The position numbers and the translations under genes are program-made. Below the pieces are notes generated by a model that searched no databases, was not told where the DNA came from, and saw nothing but the letters and a program-made list of their open reading frames with translations. A stretch of DNA of 64,000 nucleotides from Chelydra serpentina (Eukaryota > Chordata > Testudines > Chelydridae): assembly GCA_037349315.1 (NCBI GenBank), contig JBAIAC010000001.1:5374001-5438000 (forward strand), given 5' to 3'. Below, piece after piece: positions 9,513 through 21,719 of this stretch. How positions within the stretch are numbered: position 1 is the first letter of the stretch; each line of letters starts with the position of its first letter.

Positions 9513-11497
9513 CTAATAATCTGATTGGGCCAAGGACTAAAGACAAAATATATAATGGAAGTGTTTTCCATTATTCACACACCATTGGCACATCAACTGA
9601 GACCCCCCCCCCCAACACATACACACACACAAACACATACCATTATTTCTGTATGTTTCAGTCTTGCCCTGGCTTCCCTGCTTTCCTGTATCTGCCTTGA
9701 TCATAATCCCAATAGAAGACACTGTAAGAGCTAGAATGAAACTTGTATTTTTAACTAATAGCACAGCACAGTTTGGGAACCTCTCTAATATTACATGCTT
9801 CTTTTGAATTTTGTTTAAAGCTTCTTGATTGCATTTAGTTTGTGAGAAGGGTTTACTAGTAAAGACAGAAAACCACGCTAAAGAGGAAGGCATTGCACAC
9901 CATAGTGTTTTTTCTTTTGGGAAACCATATTACTTGGGAAAAGAATCAAGGCAAATACATTTGTCTTCATTCAAATTCTATCTGCAATTCATAACTGTTA
10001 ATGCAGCAACAGAGAACATCCATCTTACAGGGTGAAGGGTCAGTTATTCCAGCATCTCAAAATATGTGCATTAAATAAGGGTCTTAAAAACAAACAGCAG
10101 AGGACCTCTGAGACAGAATCTGCACTTCATTGAAGAGCATAGTAAAGCTCAGCCTTTTACTGCGGCTGTTATCAAAAGTATGCAATTAAAATTTTGATCT
10201 AGAGCTGCCATTAGATGTTTCAACTATTTCTGTCTGCCCGAGAGTGTTATTGCATTTGCCCACACTGTTAGAATAATATCACATCACAAGCACCAGCCAG
10301 TGCATCCTTCTGACCCACTGCTGAAAGATTTGGAATGTACTCTTGTTTTAACATGCTAGACAATGACTGAACGGAAGCACGGAAGTCTGAAAAATTTCTA
10401 CTCATTTGACCTTATTGCTGTGGCATTTCATGAGAGGATGGATGTTACCTTTTCTGGAGGGGGGTTGGTGTTTCTTATCTCCAGGACTTTTAGTTTCATG
10501 TGAATGGAGCATCATGTTTCATTAAAAACGTGTCATATCATAACCCAAGACACAGCCACTGTTCAAATATGCTCATGTATAGTAGCCATACATATTCATT
10601 CACCTTGTAATAGTTTACAAAATAAAAAAATATGAGTGGTATACCACTAATTTTACATATCTCCAGAGCATGATTTGGTGGGCAGTTCCAGCCAATGAGT
10701 AACTTCAAGGGCTGTAGTTACTGAGATATTAAAATATTCCTTCTTTATGCTGCCTAGAACACCATGATAGCCATTATAAAGATTTAGTACTACTAATCAC
10801 AATAATGTCTTAAAGATGGTGCTGTTGAAAAAATGCATTTGATCAAAGTGACAGCTTGATGATGCGCATACACAGATTCTCTAGGACTTGCAATGCAGAG
10901 GCAGATGGCTCCTACCAATTCAATGGCTGCACTATATTAAACTCTTCTTGGATGTGATTTTGTGTTGTAGTAAGGGGGCTACCGACCACCTGAAGCAGCA
11001 CCTTCTGACCCAGCACCACAACCCTAATCCCAGCCTGGTAAGGTGGGGAAGGCACTAAGTGGATGGAGGGCTGAGGGTGTAGGGCTGGGCCAAACTCACC
11101 CTTCTAGGTTTTGTGACCTGGCACATGGGGTCATAGAATCACTCAGGTTTGGCACCCTTGATGTTATGATTTCTGTGGGAGCAATTGAACCCCTGCTAAA
11201 GCCACCACCACTTACATATCATGTTTACTCAGTTTATTAATGCAGACAGTTTTCTTGTTATCCACTTTTCTGGGTAAGAATACAGTAGATTTTGGAAATG
11301 TACATGTATTCCTTCTGCCTCATGCTACACTGCCAGCCATAAACATCCCAGAGTCCAGCTAGCGTGAGGCAATACTATATGAATCAGAAGGAATTCATTG
11401 AGATTTGTAGACATTTGGTTTTCTCTGTCTTGCTGAGGTTAGCAAATTTCATTTTGACTAATGGACTGGGCTAACGGACAACGAAAGCTTTTCATGC
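9513..11497. other. No gene recognised; C-run and short CA repeat
   Basis: A run of C followed by CA-rich sequence lies at 9603-9640. The rest is AT-rich unique DNA. Short frames on both strands show no known domain. No TE boundary was found. Confidence 0.5.
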
Positions 11498-11575
11498 CAG
11501 ATCCTCAGATGGGGTTAATTGGTGTAGCCATTGTGAAGCCACATTGATTTATATCAACGGAGGATCTGACCCTTT
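11498..11575. repeat. Short near-palindromic dispersed repeat, copy 3
   Basis: Left CCAGATCCTCAGATGGGG, right reading TATATCAACGGAGGATCTGA. It has the same arm sequence (AGATCCTCA against TGAGGATCT type) as copies 2 and 5. A diverged further copy follows at 11764-11838 (GATCTCAGCTGGTGTAAATA ... TGTATACCAGCTGA). Confidence 0.55.
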
Positions 11576-11763
11576 ATATATGTAAAATATTAAATTAATT
11601 GAACTACAAAAATGCTTTTGACAGCCAATTAGTAACTTATTTGTGAGGTAATACAAATTGGGAACCAGTGCCGCTCTCATTGAAGACATATATTTGTAAA
11701 TGGTGACCAAACTCCCATTGACTTCACTGCAAGCAGAATCAGGTCCTTATTTTGAATAGTTTT

Positions 11764-11838
11764 GGGTAGATCTCAGCTGGTGTAAATAAGTATAGCTGCA
11801 TTGACTCAAATAGGTCTATGCTTATGTATACCAGCTGA
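11764..11838. repeat. Short near-palindromic dispersed repeat, copy 4
   Basis: Arms CAGCTGGTGTAAATAAG and CTTATGTATACCAGCTG are near-perfect reverse complements. Centre GCTGCATTGACTCAAATAGG is the diverged shared core. Confidence 0.55.
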
Positions 11839-11849
11839 TGGTATGGCCT

Positions 11850-14800
11850 ACTAGTAATAATCATATGCCTTCAGTCTGAATGACCTTTATTTTGTATTAA
11901 GGAAACAATAAAACCAAAGAAGAACAAAGGAAAAGTTTCCATAATAGTAGACTGTACATCAAGCTGTGGCTCAACATGAAACAGCAATTGCTTCTCTCTT
12001 TTCAGGTGAAGTTAAAGAAAAACTAAGATGAATGCACCACACAGCATGCAGAACTTACTCATGTGAAGTAGTACATAATAATGGGTCCATAGTCTGCATT
12101 GCAAACTGATTCTCAGAACTTCAGCACTTCTTGCTGAAATGGACATGGCTCATAAAGAAGTATGATTGAATAAGTGCAGGGTAGATTCACTAAACAGGTG
12201 TTTTTCCTTAATAAGAATGAAAGGATTTTGCCCTATACAAAGTTAGATTAATAGAGGACCAATTTCCCAATGTATTTTTGTGGTTTTATTAGTTTAGTTG
12301 TTAATTTTAATACTAAAATGCAAGATACTAGAGCGTATTCTATCACTAGTATACAAGTAGATAGATCCTTAAGACTGTTTGCTTTTTTCCCCGGGGTTTT
12401 TTTTAAATTAAGAAATAAAATATTATTTTTGTCCCATTTTTTGGTCGTTTTTTGGACAGATTGAGACATTACAGGAATTAGCTGCACAATAATCAGATGT
12501 GGCTCAAATTCTGGCATGGTTCTGTACAGGTGCTCACACTAGAGTGAGAATAATTATGCCCGTGTAGAACAGATAAAATCCACCATCTCCAGAGGAAAAT
12601 ACATACACACACTTACTTGTGGCTGAAATACCCCAGCCCTGGCAGAAAATTTGTTTACAGCTATTATGCCCAGTGTAGATAAAGGAAAAAAAGAACCTAG
12701 TGTGGGTTAATGTAAAACCAGTGTCAATGCATCCTGGCTTACACATCTAGTAGGCTATCCTGCGCACCCCACCTGAAAAAAATATTCCACCATTGATGCG
12801 GAATATAGTACAGTATATGCATAAGAGTGCAAAAATGCTTCAGCTACATCAGATAGCTTCTAACAGAGGATACTATGGAACCTTTGAGGCTGCTGAGTTC
12901 CACTTAAATTCACACTCACAGATATTCTTGTTGGGGCTGGTAAGATTTTGACATGACCTACTTTTCTTGGATATTCACTTCTCCCACTGACAAGCCTGAA
13001 TTTGGCTCTATCAGTTTTATGCTACCATCTTGTCACAGCAGATTTGGATTAAGGATGTGCAAACCTCTTGGGGAAGAAACAAGAACTAGTCAATATTTGA
13101 ACCAACCCACTTTTCCTCCCACAGGTTCCGGATCAGTGGGGATATGGGAAGCCCTCTCTACCTTTCAGGGAACCAGATTCTGGGCCCATTTTTCCATTGC
13201 CTGAAACCTAAGCAGTTATTTACACCAGAAAACCATGCACAACATGATAGCAGATCAGACTGGTATCATTTTATGTTTACTTTGCTCTGGTGTGACTAAA
13301 CAAGGTGCTGGACAATGGAGAATCAAACTCAGTTACCTTATACTTATAATTAGTTATACAGATATAAATCCTAAGTGACTTCACTGTCTGGCCCTGCGTC
13401 TCTGCTATCAATATGCTGTGCTTTCCTTCCCCTTGACTTCCTTTTTCCTCACATAACTTCAACAACTTCAGGAACATTGATATAAGGCAAGACATATGTT
13501 TCAGCACTTTGAGCAGCTGGTCTGCAGCCTTAATTGACTGGCATGCCATTTTACCTCTAACTGTGATCTTATGTGCAAACACATTTCATCTAAAACAGAA
13601 TGCAAAGTCGTTCTGGAAATTCTTTCCTCTCTTCTCTTTGTTTTGAAACAGCACCATGAACAATTCCAGAAAGGGAAAGAAAATCCTAGTTAGTTATATC
13701 TTTTCAATTCAATGTGGATAGCAGAAAGCTACAGAAAACTGAGGAGCTTAAAAGCAAATGGCTGCATTTTCTCCATTCTATTTAACTGAAGTTTGAACTG
13801 ATAGTGGACGTATGGTTCCCCCGAAGAGGCTAATGAATATGTGAGACACCAAGTGAAAAGAAAACCTGAAATAGGGAAGAGATGTTCTCAGACTTCTCAT
13901 AGGTTTCTGTTGCTAGGGAAACTGCTTCCCCATCAATGTCTAGTGTGGTGTCTGGAACATCTGCTTCATTTGGAGACTGGTTCTCTGGCATTTTAAGGAT
14001 GCATCGATCCAACAAGGAATAAAAAACAAAGCAAATGTATGTTCCTTAAAAAAAACAAAACTCAAAATATAGAGAGTGGAAAGGATTATGGAACATAGTA
14101 ATTATTTATTTGTTGGGTGTGCTGCTGCAAGTGGTGACTTTCAGATAAGGCATAAATCTGAGATCCTGACAAAATATGGTCACTAAAGTTCCCATGCCAC
14201 TTTTTGCAAGATTAAGGGTATTGTAATCCTCAGTGCCTTGGCCACATTCCAAGTTGGATAATTGTATTCTGCCTAATGTACCTAAATTCCCATGTTGCTT
14301 TAAATAGGATAAGGAAATTTTCACTTCCTGTGCTAAAGCACTGAGTAGTGTTGCTGGCACCATTATAATGGCTGCTGTGTTCCACACAAAAGCCCAAGAC
14401 AAGTGGTATAGTCCCATCCTGTAAGTCAACAGTACAAATAAACATGTAGTTTGATTCACAGCAATCGTATGCAATGTTATAAAAACATCTTCATGATTTT
14501 TTTTTAATTTTAGAAGTCATACTTAATAACAATTTATTGAGTTAGGGTAGACCACTGCCAATAAGTAAGGATAAAGAAAGATTGTTTGATTTACAGGGGC
14601 TGAAAATTATTAACAGAGAAACATATCTTTAAACACAATTTTCTGATACTTTTTAGTGATGTATTTGGATTCACAATCCAAGTCTACCAATATCACCTGC
14701 AGTGTTCACTTTGTTCTAGTAATTCTTGCTTAATTGTCTTATTAAAGACAGTAACTATAGCTTGTGCCTTGAATTGGGAGCCTGAGACAGGGACACGAGG

Positions 14801-15920
14801 CAGTGTAAAATCCTCTCATATTCCTGAACAGCTTCCTCAGGCCCTCATTCTGGGCATGAAGCAGTCAAAGGGCATGTCATCACTCCCTCCAACAGATGAG
14901 TGGGGAGTGGGCAGCGCCTTAGCTCCATGCTGGCTGGTGGAGTGATTCATCAGGGAGGGAGTTGGAATGTGCGGCTCATATAAAAAACACCCTGTTATGG
15001 CTTCTGCACAAAGGATAGAAAGCACAACAAGCAATTATGGAATCAGAGGAGAAAGAAACCACTCCTAAACAAAAATCACAGCACAGACAGTCTGGTCACT
15101 ATTTTAAGACCTGAAGCATTTCACTGTTGTTTTTCTTTTCATCTATCTTCTTGTCTCAGCTTGCAGTGCTTGAATGCTGAAATATTACAAATACTATCAA
15201 ACATGGCTTGGACTCCCCCCACCACCATCAAGAAGCACCCAATTCTCATCTCAGTTACTCTGGCATAAGTGATTTCAGTAGAAGTATTCTGGATATATAG
15301 AAGTGTACGGCAACCAGACACAGAAGTCAAAAACCAGACTGTCCAGGTAAAACCTGGATGGGTGGCAACCCTAAGTGTAACCAACATCAGAATTGGGTAC
15401 AGAATGTGGTTTTCCCTCCCCCATTGTAACTTGTCATACATTTTGGTAGATATGCTGTAAATATCTACATTTACAGTGCTTTCCATGCCAAAGAATCTCA
15501 AAGTACTTAACAAGCTGATACACAATGTGCACACAGTAATTTGTTCTCTCGCTTTTGAAATGCAACCACCTCTGTCCTGAAGGGTAAGAGCCTTTTAACA
15601 GAGTAGCAGCACCACAGTTTAGGGTGGGTGGGGGGCGAAGATAAACACCATATCCTATCAGTTTCTAAACCATGATCTATGTTCCTCTGGTTCTCCAGAG
15701 AGTGCTTGTTGATGCTGGAAAGATAAATGACCACATTGTGCCAGCTCTCTAATTCCAGCTCCTTCTACCAGCCTCCAGGTTCTTCCTTACATAGAAGAGC
15801 TTGAAGGACTGTATAACTGAGTTGGAAACAGGCTGTGGAAGGTGGGGTGAGAACACAGCCTCGTGCCTACAAGTTTTAATGGATAGAAAGTGATAATTTT
15901 GCTGTTGGTATTTGTGGACC
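11850..15920. other. No gene recognised
   Basis: About 4 kb of AT-rich DNA with only short frames. A block at 15,300-15,376 (CAACCAGACAC ... GGTGGCAACCCTA) resembles one end of a dispersed turtle repeat but has no partner end. Nothing else stands out. Confidence 0.5.
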
Positions 15921-15932
15921 ATTCTATGGAAG

Positions 15933-16183
15933 CAGGGCCGGCTTTAGGCTGATTCCCCCGAATCGGGCCCCGCGCCTAAGAGGGCCCTGCAACGTCCGTG
16001 TCTTTTGCGGCACTTCAGCGGCAGCTCAATCACTGCCGCTGTCTTCGGCGGCACTTGGCGGAGGGTCCTTCTTCGGCGGCAGCTCTTTTTTTTTCCATGC
16101 AAAAGCTGGAGCAGGCCCTGCCCCCGCCGGAGCCCCGTCGAAACTATTCGAATTGGGCCCCACACTTCCTAAAGCCAGCCCTG
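15933..16183. mobile_element. hAT MITE, 251 bp, perfect 8-bp TSD
   Basis: The ends are CAGGGCCGGCTTTAGG and, inverted, CAGGGCTGGCTTTAGG (15 of 16 identical). The exact 8-bp TSD TATGGAAG lies at 15,925-15,932 and 16,184-16,191. CAGGG ends with an 8-bp duplication are the hAT hallmark. The interior is GC-rich with CGGCGGCA-type units and no transposase, so movement would depend on an hAT transposase from elsewhere. Confidence 0.9.
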
Positions 16184-16326
16184 TATGGAAGTTAGTAGAA
16201 AATTAAATTCCAGCTGTAGATGCCACAGAATGGTTTAAACAAAACTATATAAAATCATCACACTTAATTAAATTCTATAGGGTTTTAGATTAATTCCTGT
16301 TAAATTTTTATAGCTCCCTACAGACT

Positions 16327-16430
16327 TAGGCCCCAATGCAGCAATGCACTTAAGAACATGCTTAAAGTCCCAAAGAAATCAAGTTAAGCATGTGCTTAAG
16401 TATGTTTCTGAAATTAGGGCCCAAATCATT
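16327..16430. repeat. Short near-palindromic dispersed repeat, second type
   Basis: Left arm TAGGCCCCAATGCAGCAATG with CACTTAAGAACATGCTTAA, right arm with TTAAGCATGTGCTTAAG and ending AGGGCCCA. The arms are approximate reverse complements. I take it as another member of the family of short palindromic interspersed repeats. 16,184-16,326 and 16,431-16,732 hold nothing recognisable. Confidence 0.45.
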
Positions 16431-16738
16431 AGGTTCTACAGGACTTCTCCATTGCTTTAAAGACAGTGAGTTACCAGGATATCCATTTCACTTTGCAGCT
16501 GAGACGAAGGATGCCCTTTTTTTCAAATACTGTGAATAGTTCTTCGATGTTAATGTACTCTTTGATCCATGCTTTTAGGAGACTGAAGAAATGGTTTGTG
16601 GGATTTGCAGGAATTATTTTATAGTGTTTGCAGTACAGCTGAGTAAATCATTGATTTTTTGGTTTAGTGGCCAGAATTTCCCTCCTCCTCCCCTCCTCAA
16701 AAAAACCCCAACAAAAACCAACTACTCTGTTTGGATCA

Positions 16739-17492
16739 TAGAATCATAGAATATTAGGGTTGGAAGAGACCTAAGAAGGTCATCTAGTCCAACCCCCTGC
16801 TCAAAGCGGGACCAACACCAACTAAATCATCCCAGCCAGGGCTTTGTCAAGCCAGGTCTTAAAAACCTCTAAGGATGGAGATTCCAGCACCTCCCTAGGT
16901 AACCCATTCCAGTGCTTCACCACCCTCCTAGTGAAATAGTGTTTCCTAATATCCAACCTAGACCTCCCCCACTGCAACTTGAGACAATTGCTTCTTGTTC
17001 TGTCATCTGCCACCACTGAGAACAGCCTCACACCATCCTCTTTGGAACCCCACCCCTTCAGGTAGTTGAAGACTGCTATCAAATCCCCCCTCCCTCTTCT
17101 CTTCTGCAGACTAAACAAGCCCAGTTCCCTCAACGTCTCTTCATAAGTCATGTGCCCTAGCCCACTGATCATTTAAGTTGCCCTCCACTGGACTTTCTCC
17201 AATTTGTCCACATCCTTTCTGTACTGGGGGGCCCAAAACTAGATGCAATACTCCAGGTGTGGCCTCACCAGTGCTGAATAGCGGGGAATAATCACTTCCC
17301 TCCATCTGCTGGCAATGCTCCTACTAATGCAGCCTAGTATGCCGTTAGCCTTCTTGGCAACAAGGGCACACTGCTGACTCATATCCAGCTTCTCATTCAC
17401 TGTAATCCCCAGGTCCTTTACTGCAGAACTGCTGCTTAGCCAGTCGGTCCCCAGCCTGTAGCGGTGCATGGGATTCTTCCGTCCTAAGTGCA
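16739..17492 (-). mobile_element. 5'-truncated CR1 LINE
   Basis: Minus orientation. The 3' end carries the CR1 signature (CAACCCTAATATTCTATGAT). It encodes the C-terminal part of the CR1 ORF2 protein, with blocks [42 protein letters not shown] and [12 protein letters not shown] matching the intact copy at 50,902-53,055. Stops follow EYCI and precede MISGLG, so the frame is broken. GGATCA at 16,733-16,738 and 17,493-17,498 is a possible TSD; part of the right copy also fits the CR1 consensus. Confidence 0.85.
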
Positions 17493-17499
17493 GGATCAA

Positions 17500-18214
17500 A
17501 TTGAAACTTGGCAAGACAACCCAAAAAATTGACAAAACAACAAAAAAATTGTTGTGGGTCAGACAAAATGTTTTGTTTGACCTGAAAGAATATTTTTTCT
17601 TAGGGGGAGGGGAAGTGGGGGGGTCATTTGGTTTTTGGGGAGGGGGCTTTTACACTTTCTAAAAATAAGCAAATCTAGCTAAATTTCTAAACAAATAATA
17701 ATTTAGACATGAAAATCAAAATATTTTGAAAGTATCAAATGAACTATTGTTACCTTTTAAAAAAAACAATTTTCTTTGACTGAAACATTGCTGAATTTGA
17801 CCTGAATTTGCAGATAGCGTCCTTTGACCAAAATTATGCATTTTTAGGCAAATAAACTATTCACTGGAAATAATTTGCCCAGCTCTACGTAGCAGGTATG
17901 TTTAATAAAAGATACTGAAAGCCATCTATTTTATTTGTTCAGGCACTCAGGAAAAAATACGGGCATTGCAGAGATATTTGCGGAGTCTCCACAAGGAAGT
18001 TGTAAGCTTTGTGACTCCAAAAGCATTAGTTTTCTCAGGTGATATGTACAGCAACTTATTGCAGAAGTTAATCAAAAACAAACAAACCCCACCAACAACA
18101 AAAGAAACAACACCACCTGCCATTCATCCATTGCCATTGCTACAAGGGAGGAGATTTAAAAAAAAATAAGGAAGAAAGAAGCTGAGGCCAGAGAAAAAGA
18201 AGAGTAAGAATGAC
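17500..18214. other. No gene; G-rich patch
   Basis: A G-rich run at about 17,603-17,648 (five or more clusters of three or more G) could form a G-quadruplex on the plus strand. The rest is AT-rich and without recognisable frames. Confidence 0.4.
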
Positions 18215-18340
18215 TTCATAGCCTGATGGTTTGGGCAATCGCTGAGGAAAGGGGATGCCAGGTTCCAGTCCCTACTCTGATGAATATTTAATTGTGTATA
18301 AAAAGTAGGACATCTTCAATGGGAGAGAGACTCCCCCTAG
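18215..18340 (+). repeat. Old tRNA-derived-type SINE fragment
   Basis: The reading GATGGTTTGGGCAATCGCTG, then GGTTCCAGTCCC, has the layout of a tRNA-like SINE head (A- and B-box-like). A related fragment lies at 18,658-18,745 (TAGTGGCTAGGGTCTTTGCC ... GATTTGAACC). Both are heavily diverged. Confidence 0.4.
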
Positions 18341-18480
18341 AATACTGGTAATAAGGTATATATTTTGAAGAGTGGGGATAAGTAACCATTGGAGAAGCTT
18401 CCCAAGGATCATGGCAGATTCTCTAACACTGACAATGACATTTTAAAAATAAAGATATGCTCTAGTTCAAAAGTAATTTC

Positions 18481-18570
18481 GGGGCACCTGGCATTGGCCA
18501 CTGTTGGAAGACAGGATACTGGGCTAGATGGACCTTTGGTCTGACCCAGTATGGCTGTTCTTATGTTCTT
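18481..18570 (+). mobile_element. CR1-like LINE 3' end
   Basis: The segment containing GGGCTAGATGGACCTTTGGT and CTGACCCAGTATGGCTGTTC, ending ATGTTCTT, is a familiar 3' terminus of a turtle CR1-type LINE. It is only about 90 bp, without coding sequence. Confidence 0.6.
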
Positions 18571-18594
18571 AATTATTTTGGGGGAGTTCTCTGG

Positions 18595-18656
18595 CCTGCA
18601 TTGTACAGGATGTCAGATTAGATGATCACAATGGTCCCATCAGAAAGCTCTATGAA
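18595..18656 (+). mobile_element. CR1/L2-like LINE 3' end fragment
   Basis: CAGATTAGATGATCACAATG followed by GTCCCATC and TCTATGAA matches the 3' terminus shared by several CR1/L2-clade LINEs in reptiles. Confidence 0.55.
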
Positions 18657-18657
18657 T

Positions 18658-18745
18658 ACCAAATAGCCTAGTGGCTAGGGTCTTTGCCTAAGAGTGGGAG
18701 ACCTGGGCTCATGTCTTTTCTCCAGAACAGGGATTTGAACCTGAA
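18658..18745 (+). repeat. Old tRNA-derived-type SINE fragment, second copy
   Basis: CTAGTGGCTAGGGTCTTTGC resembles a tRNA A-box region and GGGATTTGAACCTGAATCTC a B-box-like region. It is related to 18,215-18,340. Confidence 0.4.
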
Positions 18746-18759
18746 TCTCCAATAGCCTG

Positions 18760-20324
18760 ATTAGTGCAACAATATGGTGACGGCACCTCATTTTCCTCCT
18801 GGGTTTTGTCAATGGTGCTTAAGTTCCATACGGAATCTAGAAAAGAAACCAAAATGTTTTGTGTCAGAAATATTGAATATTAGACGTTTCTGGAATTCTC
18901 TCCCTCTCCCCCCCACCCACCCCAATACTTCCCAGACACAACCGGCTGAAATAGACATCAGCTCACTAAATGTTTCTAGTGACTGGAATCTGCATTTTTC
19001 AATGCAAATATTCAGCTGTAGCAACAACCACACCCTCCTTTATATTTTCTACCACTGTGGGCATCTTTGATTTATGTTGGAGGTCTGTCATTAGAGGATA
19101 GTGTTGACTCACAGCATTTCTAGACACGTTGGCTGCACCCCCTCTTGACTGACCACACATTTTTTGTGGTGTGTTGGGCCCTTGTCTCCCTCTCTACCTG
19201 CAAGCAGAAGTGAAGATGGATCCTTTTACTGCCACTGCATCCTCCTCCTTCAGGGGTCTATGTCAGAGTTTATATGAGAGGAACCAGCAAAACCCTGTAT
19301 CTATCTAAAGGTTTTGAAAAACTTTGACTCGAGTTTGGCATTTCAATCATCCCCAGCTACAGTTAGATTGGAGTTTAACACCACTCTGAGGATGTGGAGA
19401 GATGAGCAAAACAACACAGTTTAGATCTTTTATGTTGCCACTGCCTCCACTGCCCTTGTTGTTTACTACTGAAAGACAGTATGCTGTTGGGCTGGGTTTC
19501 AGCTCATCAGTTTACATTGCTAATGAACCCAGCTAGACATAAATAAGAGCTAAGCCTCTGCAGAGAAAGACAAAATCATGGAATTAAGGAAGCCACTCTC
19601 TTCTTGCATTCATGATTTTCAAGTGCTCCAGTCTTCTAGCCAAATTAAAGCAACAGAAGGAAAAAGAGTTTAGGTGGCATTTTAAAAACCATATATGAGG
19701 TTTACTATAAGAGCTGACATGGAATTTGTTTTCTAGGCACCCAGTTCAAGAAGGGGGGAACTGGGCCACTGAATTTTTTTTTCAAACGGTCAGCAGTCTC
19801 TAAAAAGATTTCGAAGTGTTTCAAAGATATGGCCGGTCCCTTCTTTGCTTGGGGCTTTATGCAATTTGCAAAATTCTGTCACCTCATACTGTAAGGAAAA
19901 GTGCATTCACTAACAACCATTGTGTTTGGGAAAACAAGTGGTGAATGAGTAAGCAGTGACAGACCCTTGCTTACTAAAAGTTGTGCCTTTTACTTTGAGT
20001 GGTAAGCATTTTGTGGTTTAAATTTCTACAGATAAGTATGCAACAATGGATATGAACATATATTTACAGCTGTGACTGAAAATATTGCCTTATACCCACA
20101 TCGTCACACTGTGTGGTCAAAAGTCTTCATTATGCATATGGCCTTGAAAAATAACACTCAATAAATATTCTAGCTTTAATGCCATTAATAGCAGCCTTTG
20201 GGGAAGTACTGTGTAGGGAGGATAATGTTCCCAGTCAGTCTGATTGTGAGACATTGGAAAATTCAGATATAAATTGGGAACGTTTGGGAAGTGGTCCAAA
20301 AAAGAATCCTTCAAGAATTTGTAC
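18760..20324. other. No gene recognised
   Basis: Unique-looking AT-rich DNA. Frames of up to about 98 codons on either strand have no recognisable motif. Confidence 0.5.
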
Positions 20325-20455
20325 TCATTAGATTGTAAACCCCATGGAGCAGGAACCTGCTTTTTGTTCTGTGTTTGTACAGCACCTGGCACAATGGGAT
20401 CCTGGTCCATGGCTAGGGTTTCTAGCTGTTATCATAAAACAAATAATAATAAGTT
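20325..20455 (+). repeat. MIR-like SINE fragment
   Basis: TTGTACAGCACCTGGCACAA followed by the trailing AATAATAATAAG is the 3' part of a MIR-type SINE (the ...GCGCCTGGCACA... motif). Reverse-orientation relatives are at 22,795-22,880, 40,013-42,365 and 62,385-62,640. Confidence 0.6.
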
Positions 20456-20459
20456 CTGA

Positions 20460-21249
20460 TTTGGGGTGAATTCCAATCATAAAAAGTTCTTGGGTACTTA
20501 AATGGGAATTCCCAAGAAAAAAACATCATCACTCCAACTCCCACATTCTTAATTCCATATTCCTAATCAGTTTCCCTACTAGACATGTATAGACATGGCT
20601 CAGATAAAATAAGAATGGACAAAAAAGTTTCCAGTTGGAATGGAGATCAAATTCCCATTGAATCCTTCAAATATGAAAACCTTAACCTTTTTTCCCCTTT
20701 CCACATGATTGTTCTGTTCTTTCCAAATGTGAAAATGCTAATATAAAGTGAAGTATCTGTTCTCACAGTATTTTCCAGCCCAGAAGAAATTAGGAAACCA
20801 TATGAGAATGGATATCTCACGACAGCCTGACCAATTTTACAGAGTCCTGGACAAAGATCTATAGCACTGAGTGCTTAAATGAACTGAGTCTCTACAGTTA
20901 TTCCTCTAATTCTTTAATTGTCACCTATCACTTTTAAGCAGACATCTGTTCAGTAGTGTGGATTTTTTTTTACAACATTTAATATAAATTACAGTAGATG
21001 TCACCAAGTTCATTATTTTTCTAGTAGACAGAATGATAAAAAATATGTTATTTTTCCACTGAATTAAGTAATAATCATCCTTAGCATTTAAATAACCCTT
21101 TTCATCAGTAGATCTCAAAGTGCAAGAACCATGTTAACCTCTTAAATCAAAACTTTTTTCCGTGTCAGAGACTAAGCTTATGTTTAACTTCTCTTGAAAA
21201 ACTGGAATAATTGTTGGAAAAAAATCACGAGTCATATTCACTGTGAGAA

Positions 21250-21250
<1 letters not shown>
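20460..21250. other. No gene recognised
   Basis: AT-rich unique DNA. Nothing identifiable. Confidence 0.5.

Positions 21251-21251
<1 letters not shown>

Positions 21252-21280
<29 letters not shown>
21252..21280. repeat. (CA)n microsatellite
   Basis: About fourteen uninterrupted CA units. The Val-Cys repeat frame on the other strand is an artefact. Confidence 0.9.
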
Positions 21281-21283
<3 letters not shown>

Positions 21284-21491
21284 TAATTACCCATAATACA
21301 GAGTTGCCAACCATTGCTAGAGTATAAAGGGACACAGTGTGATTTACTGCACGTCATCCAGAGAAATATTTTTCCTATGAAAATAGATGATTCACCAAAC
21401 TGTGATGTAAATTCTAACCTTCCCTTAATCAAAGCAGAAGTGATTGATGATAGAGACAAGGAGGGAGTAAAAATGCTAAACAGCAGGCAAA

Positions 21492-21578
21492 ATGGGCCAG
21501 ATCCTCAAGTGATGAAAATCAGAGTTGCTCCATTGTGGTGAAAGGAGTGATGCTGATTTACATCAGTTGAGGATCTGG
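21492..21578. repeat. Short near-palindromic dispersed repeat, copy 5
   Basis: This is the clearest copy. GGGCCAGATCCTCAAGTGAT at the left and GTTGAGGATCTGGCC at the right are reverse complements over 12 or more bp, around GTTGCTCCATTGTGGTGAAA. Confidence 0.65.
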
Positions 21579-21692
21579 CCATTGTTGAGTACATAAAAAA
21601 GCTTAAAGAGACTCCTTTTTAGAGGTACTTTGAATTGTGTTAGAAAAGTTTGAGGTATCCAAGCAATAGGGTGTTTGGACCCACCAGTATGC

Positions 21693-21718
21693 ATCTCTCT
21701 CTCTCTCTCTCTCTCTCT
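21693..21718. repeat. (CT)n microsatellite
   Basis: About thirteen CT units without interruption. Confidence 0.9.
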
Positions 21719-21719
21719 A

